Part shown: in pieces, positions 14,522 through 16,586 of the stretch
Numbering within the stretch: the stretch's first letter is position 1
Layout: the number at the start of each line of letters is the position of its first letter
From: Crocinitomicaceae bacterium
GTDB lineage: Bacteria; Bacteroidota; Bacteroidia; Flavobacteriales_G; Salibacteraceae
Reading direction: 5' to 3'
NCBI GenBank assembly: GCA_018623405.1
Contig: JAAZVO010000031.1
Location: forward strand, 1 to 16,586
DNA length: 16,586 nt
Translations under genes and position numbers: made by a program
The notes under the pieces: generated by a model
Told to the model about the DNA's origin: nothing
What the model saw: only the letters and a program-made list of their open reading frames with translations
Databases searched by the model: none

Positions 14522-14569
14522 TTTTAGCCAAAACTTATCCTTACCCTGAATATTCCTCTTATAGTTTTA

Positions 14570-15424
14570 TTGTCAGCAAACGAACCTAGGCATTCCTTAT
14601 TCGAGGTTCTGGTGATGTGGCTAGTTGCGTTAGCCTTTATTTCAGCTTTTGCTTACACCATTTATCTTTTTTATAAAGGATATAATAACTACAAAAGGGC
14701 ATTTAATAACCAACTTTCTGATTACCAATTGAATGTAGTAAAAGTAATTCTTGAACGAAAGCTTCCTTACTTTACAAATCTTAGCAGCGATGGGAAAACA
14801 AAATTTCTAAAAAGAATAGCTCATTTATATAATGCGTTTGAATTTCAAGGCAGAAAGGGGATTTTGGTTAATGTTGAAATGAAAACCTTGATTTGTTCTG
14901 CAATAGCTCAAGTTACTTTTGGATGGAAGGTTTTCGATTTAGATAAATTTCACACCATAATTGTGTTTCCCTCCACTTTTCAGTTAACTGAGTACCTGCC
15001 AAAAATGAAAGGGGCTACATCAGAATCTGGTAAAATCTATTTCTCTTGGGAAGATTTAAAATATGGATACCATATACCTAATGATGGCATTAATTTGGCA
15101 ATTCATGAAATTACGAGTGCCATTAAAATAAATCACCTCTCAGATAAAGCTACCATGCAGTATAAGAGATATAAAGATTGGGAGTTTGAAGCCGAAACCT
15201 CTATGGTTGATAATGAAAAAAGCCAAGATCCTTTTTTCAGAAAATATGTAAAAACCAATATGCATGAGTTCTTTTCTGGTGTATTGGAAAATTTCTTTGA
15301 AAGACCAGAAGAGTTTTTAAAAAGGTTTCCAAGATTATTTGCTGCAACTTGCCTGTTGCTTAACCAAAACCCGCTAAATGTAAGGCAAGATTATATGGTT
15401 GACAGTAAAAAATACTTTACTTAA
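14570..15424 (+). CDS. MtfA-like M90 family protein with degenerate zinc motif
   Basis: This 284-residue protein has one N-terminal membrane segment (~12-35) followed by an MtfA-like domain (~55-265). Family features include FQGRKGILVNVEMKTLICSAIA (92-113, quoted in part), IVFPSTF (131-137), and HEFFSGVLENFFERPEEF (232-249) with the expected third zinc ligand Glu233. The zinc motif HExxH is broken: residues 179-183 read HEITS, so the second His is Ser183 (codon AGT). His189 is six residues further on but at the wrong spacing. E. coli MtfA is a zinc aminopeptidase that binds the repressor Mlc. This copy is probably inactive or altered. The start is TTG at 14570 because a stop lies upstream in frame; GTG 14612 and ATG 14615 are alternatives that still keep most of the membrane segment. 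Its end overlaps convergent pgi by 8 bp. Confidence 0.78.
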   Translation: MSANEPRHSLFEVLVMWLVALAFISAFAYTIYLFYKGYNNYKRAFNNQLSDYQLNVVKVILERKLPYFTNLSSDGKTKFLKRIAHLYNAFEFQGRKGILVNVEMKTLICSAIAQVTFGWKVFDLDKFHTIIVFPSTFQLTEYLPKMKGATSESGKIYFSWEDLKYGYHIPNDGINLAIHEITSAIKINHLSDKATMQYKRYKDWEFEAETSMVDNEKSQDPFFRKYVKTNMHEFFSGVLENFFERPEEFLKRFPRLFAATCLLLNQNPLNVRQDYMVDSKKYFT

Positions 15425-16586
15425 CCTTTTGCTTCATCCAATTTATTAATCCATTGGTAGAAGAGTCGTGAGACGAAACCGCTGCAGAACTTTCTATTTC
15501 CGGTAAAATCTTTTTGGCCAATTGTTTACCTAATTCTACTCCCCATTGGTCATAACTGTAAACATTCCAAAAAGCACCTTGCACAAATATTTTATGCTCG
15601 TAAGCAGCAATTAACCTTCCTAAATTAAATGGGGTTAGCTTATCAATAAAAATTGAATTTGTAGGTCTATTTCCATCGAATACTTTAAAAGGCAGTAACT
15701 GTTCCACTTCTTCAATAGACTTTCCTGAAGCCTCTAATTCTGCTTTTGCTTCTACAGCTGTTTTGCCATTCATTAAAGCTTCTGTTTGGGCAAAAAAGTT
15801 AGAGAGTAATTTAGGATGGTGGTCTCCTACAGGATTATTTGAATTTGCGAAGGCAATAAAATCTGAAGGAATTAACTTGGTGCCTTGGTGTATTAATTGG
15901 TAAAAAGCATGTTGACCATTGGTACCGGGTTCTCCCCAAATAATTGGTCCGGTTTGGTAGGCAATAGAATCACCATTTCTATCTACTGATTTTCCGTTGC
16001 TTTCCATATCTCCTTGCTGCAAATAAGCTGCAAACCGATGTAAGTATTGATCGTAAGGTAAAACGGCATGACTTTCTGCGCCGAAATAGTTGTTGTACCA
16101 AATGCCCAAAACTGCCATTAAAAAGGGAATGTTATGTTTAAAAGGAGCAGTTTTAAAGTGAGTATCCATGGCTTCAGCACCTTTAAGTAGTTGCTCAAAA
16201 TTTTGATAGCCAATATTTAATGCGATAGAAAGCCCAATAGAACTCCATAATGAGTACCTGCCTCCAACCCAATCCCAAAAAACAAACATGTTTTGGGTGT
16301 CAATTCCAAAGTCTTTTACAGCTTTTTCATCAGTTGAAAGGGCTACAAAATGCTTTGCAACTGCTTTTTTACTTCCTAGTTGATTTACCAACCAATCTTT
16401 TGCTGAGTGCGCATTGGTCATTGTTTCTTGGGTCGTAAATGTTTTAGAAGCTATGATAAAAAGTGTTTCTTCCGCATCTAGCTTTTTAAGAGTTTGGTAT
16501 AAATGCGTGCCATCTACATTAGAAACATAGTAGCTCTCTATTCCCTCAACTTTATAAGTTTTTAGTGCTTCGGTAACCATGTAAGG
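15417..16586 (-). CDS. pgi: glucose-6-phosphate isomerase, C-terminal part
   Basis: The frame is open to the right edge (first codons read PYMVTEAL), so roughly the N-terminal 160 residues lie outside the window; 389 residues are visible. Pgi interconverts glucose 6-phosphate and fructose 6-phosphate in the cytoplasm. Visible motifs are YVSNVDGTH, SKTFTTQETMTNA, the PGI signature DWVGGRYSLWSSIGL, WGEPGTNGQHAF with the catalytic Glu and His, and EHKIFVQGAFWNVYSYDQWGVELGK (quoted by its key features: second PGI signature and catalytic Lys). The C terminus is complete and ends in TAA. It converges on the MtfA-like gene with an 8-bp overlap and no clear terminator. Identification is secure. Confidence 0.97.
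   Translation of the reverse strand, partial: PYMVTEALKTYKVEGIESYYVSNVDGTHLYQTLKKLDAEETLFIIASKTFTTQETMTNAHSAKDWLVNQLGSKKAVAKHFVALSTDEKAVKDFGIDTQNMFVFWDWVGGRYSLWSSIGLSIALNIGYQNFEQLLKGAEAMDTHFKTAPFKHNIPFLMAVLGIWYNNYFGAESHAVLPYDQYLHRFAAYLQQGDMESNGKSVDRNGDSIAYQTGPIIWGEPGTNGQHAFYQLIHQGTKLIPSDFIAFANSNNPVGDHHPKLLSNFFAQTEALMNGKTAVEAKAELEASGKSIEEVEQLLPFKVFDGNRPTNSIFIDKLTPFNLGRLIAAYEHKIFVQGAFWNVYSYDQWGVELGKQLAKKILPEIESSAAVSSHDSSTNGLINWMKQKVK

Noticed and set aside
14562..14569. TAGTTTTA as a -7 element before the MtfA-like gene.
   Set aside because: It lacks the final G, has no upstream partner, and would place transcription start inside the annotated start codon region.
15404..15421. AGTAAA/TTTACT inverted repeat at the convergent ends of the MtfA-like gene and pgi, possible terminator.
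   Set aside because: The stem is only six A/T-rich pairs with one G-C pair per end, and no proper T-run follows on either strand.
1..16586. Mobile element, phage, CRISPR or defence island.
   Set aside because: No transposase, integrase, repeat array, tRNA attachment site or shift in base composition was seen; the genes are conserved chromosomal ones in tight operons.

Overview
The window comes from an AT-rich genome of the phylum Bacteroidota, most likely a Flavobacteriales- or Cytophagales-like bacterium. The evidence is an LpxC-FabZ fusion gene in a lipid A operon, a PorX-type response regulator with a PglZ phosphatase domain (a regulator of the type IX secretion system), a DUF983 zinc-ribbon membrane protein, very tight gene packing, rarely any Shine-Dalgarno sequence, and candidate promoters with the Bacteroidota -7 motif TAnnTTTG. 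All of it looks chromosomal. I see no insertion sequence, phage gene, CRISPR array, tRNA or rRNA, and no stretch longer than 300 bases lacks a gene.

Layout. Bases 1-219 (+) hold the 3' end of tsaB (t6A tRNA modification). Bases 211-6801 (-) hold a compact operon read leftward: lpxD, lpxC-fabZ, lpxA, an orphan ABC ATPase, efp, a second lpxD-like gene, and a SpoIIE/RsbU-type phosphatase. Its genes are 0-26 bp apart or overlap by 1 bp. A good TAnnTTTG element lies just before lpxD, and a hairpin plus T-run lies at the far end. Bases 6892-8160 (-) encode an HD-domain phosphohydrolase. Starting 19 bp away and running the other way (+) are porX, tsaE, ald, a small Cys-rich membrane protein, aroB and aroA (8180-14067). 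A second (+) group follows a short intergenic region with a Crp-like palindrome: a DUF983 protein and an MtfA-like M90 protein whose zinc motif is damaged. The window ends in the 3' part of pgi (-), convergent with the previous gene.

How the genes fit together. The leftward operon joins the first steps of lipid A synthesis (LpxA, LpxC, LpxD), the fatty-acid dehydratase FabZ that competes for the same acyl-ACP pool, and translation factor EF-P. The rightward cluster has PorX, a regulator of a secretion system whose cargo is anchored to LPS in known species, then tRNA modification (TsaE, partner of TsaB at the left edge), alanine metabolism and two shikimate enzymes.

Most genes are conserved housekeeping genes, and I do not see a clear new system. 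The points most worth a second look are the MtfA-like protein with Ser in place of a zinc His, the divergent second LpxD, the orphan ABC ATPase lacking normal Q- and H-loop residues, the alanine dehydrogenase lacking the usual catalytic His, the small Cys-rich membrane protein, and the Crp-like site.
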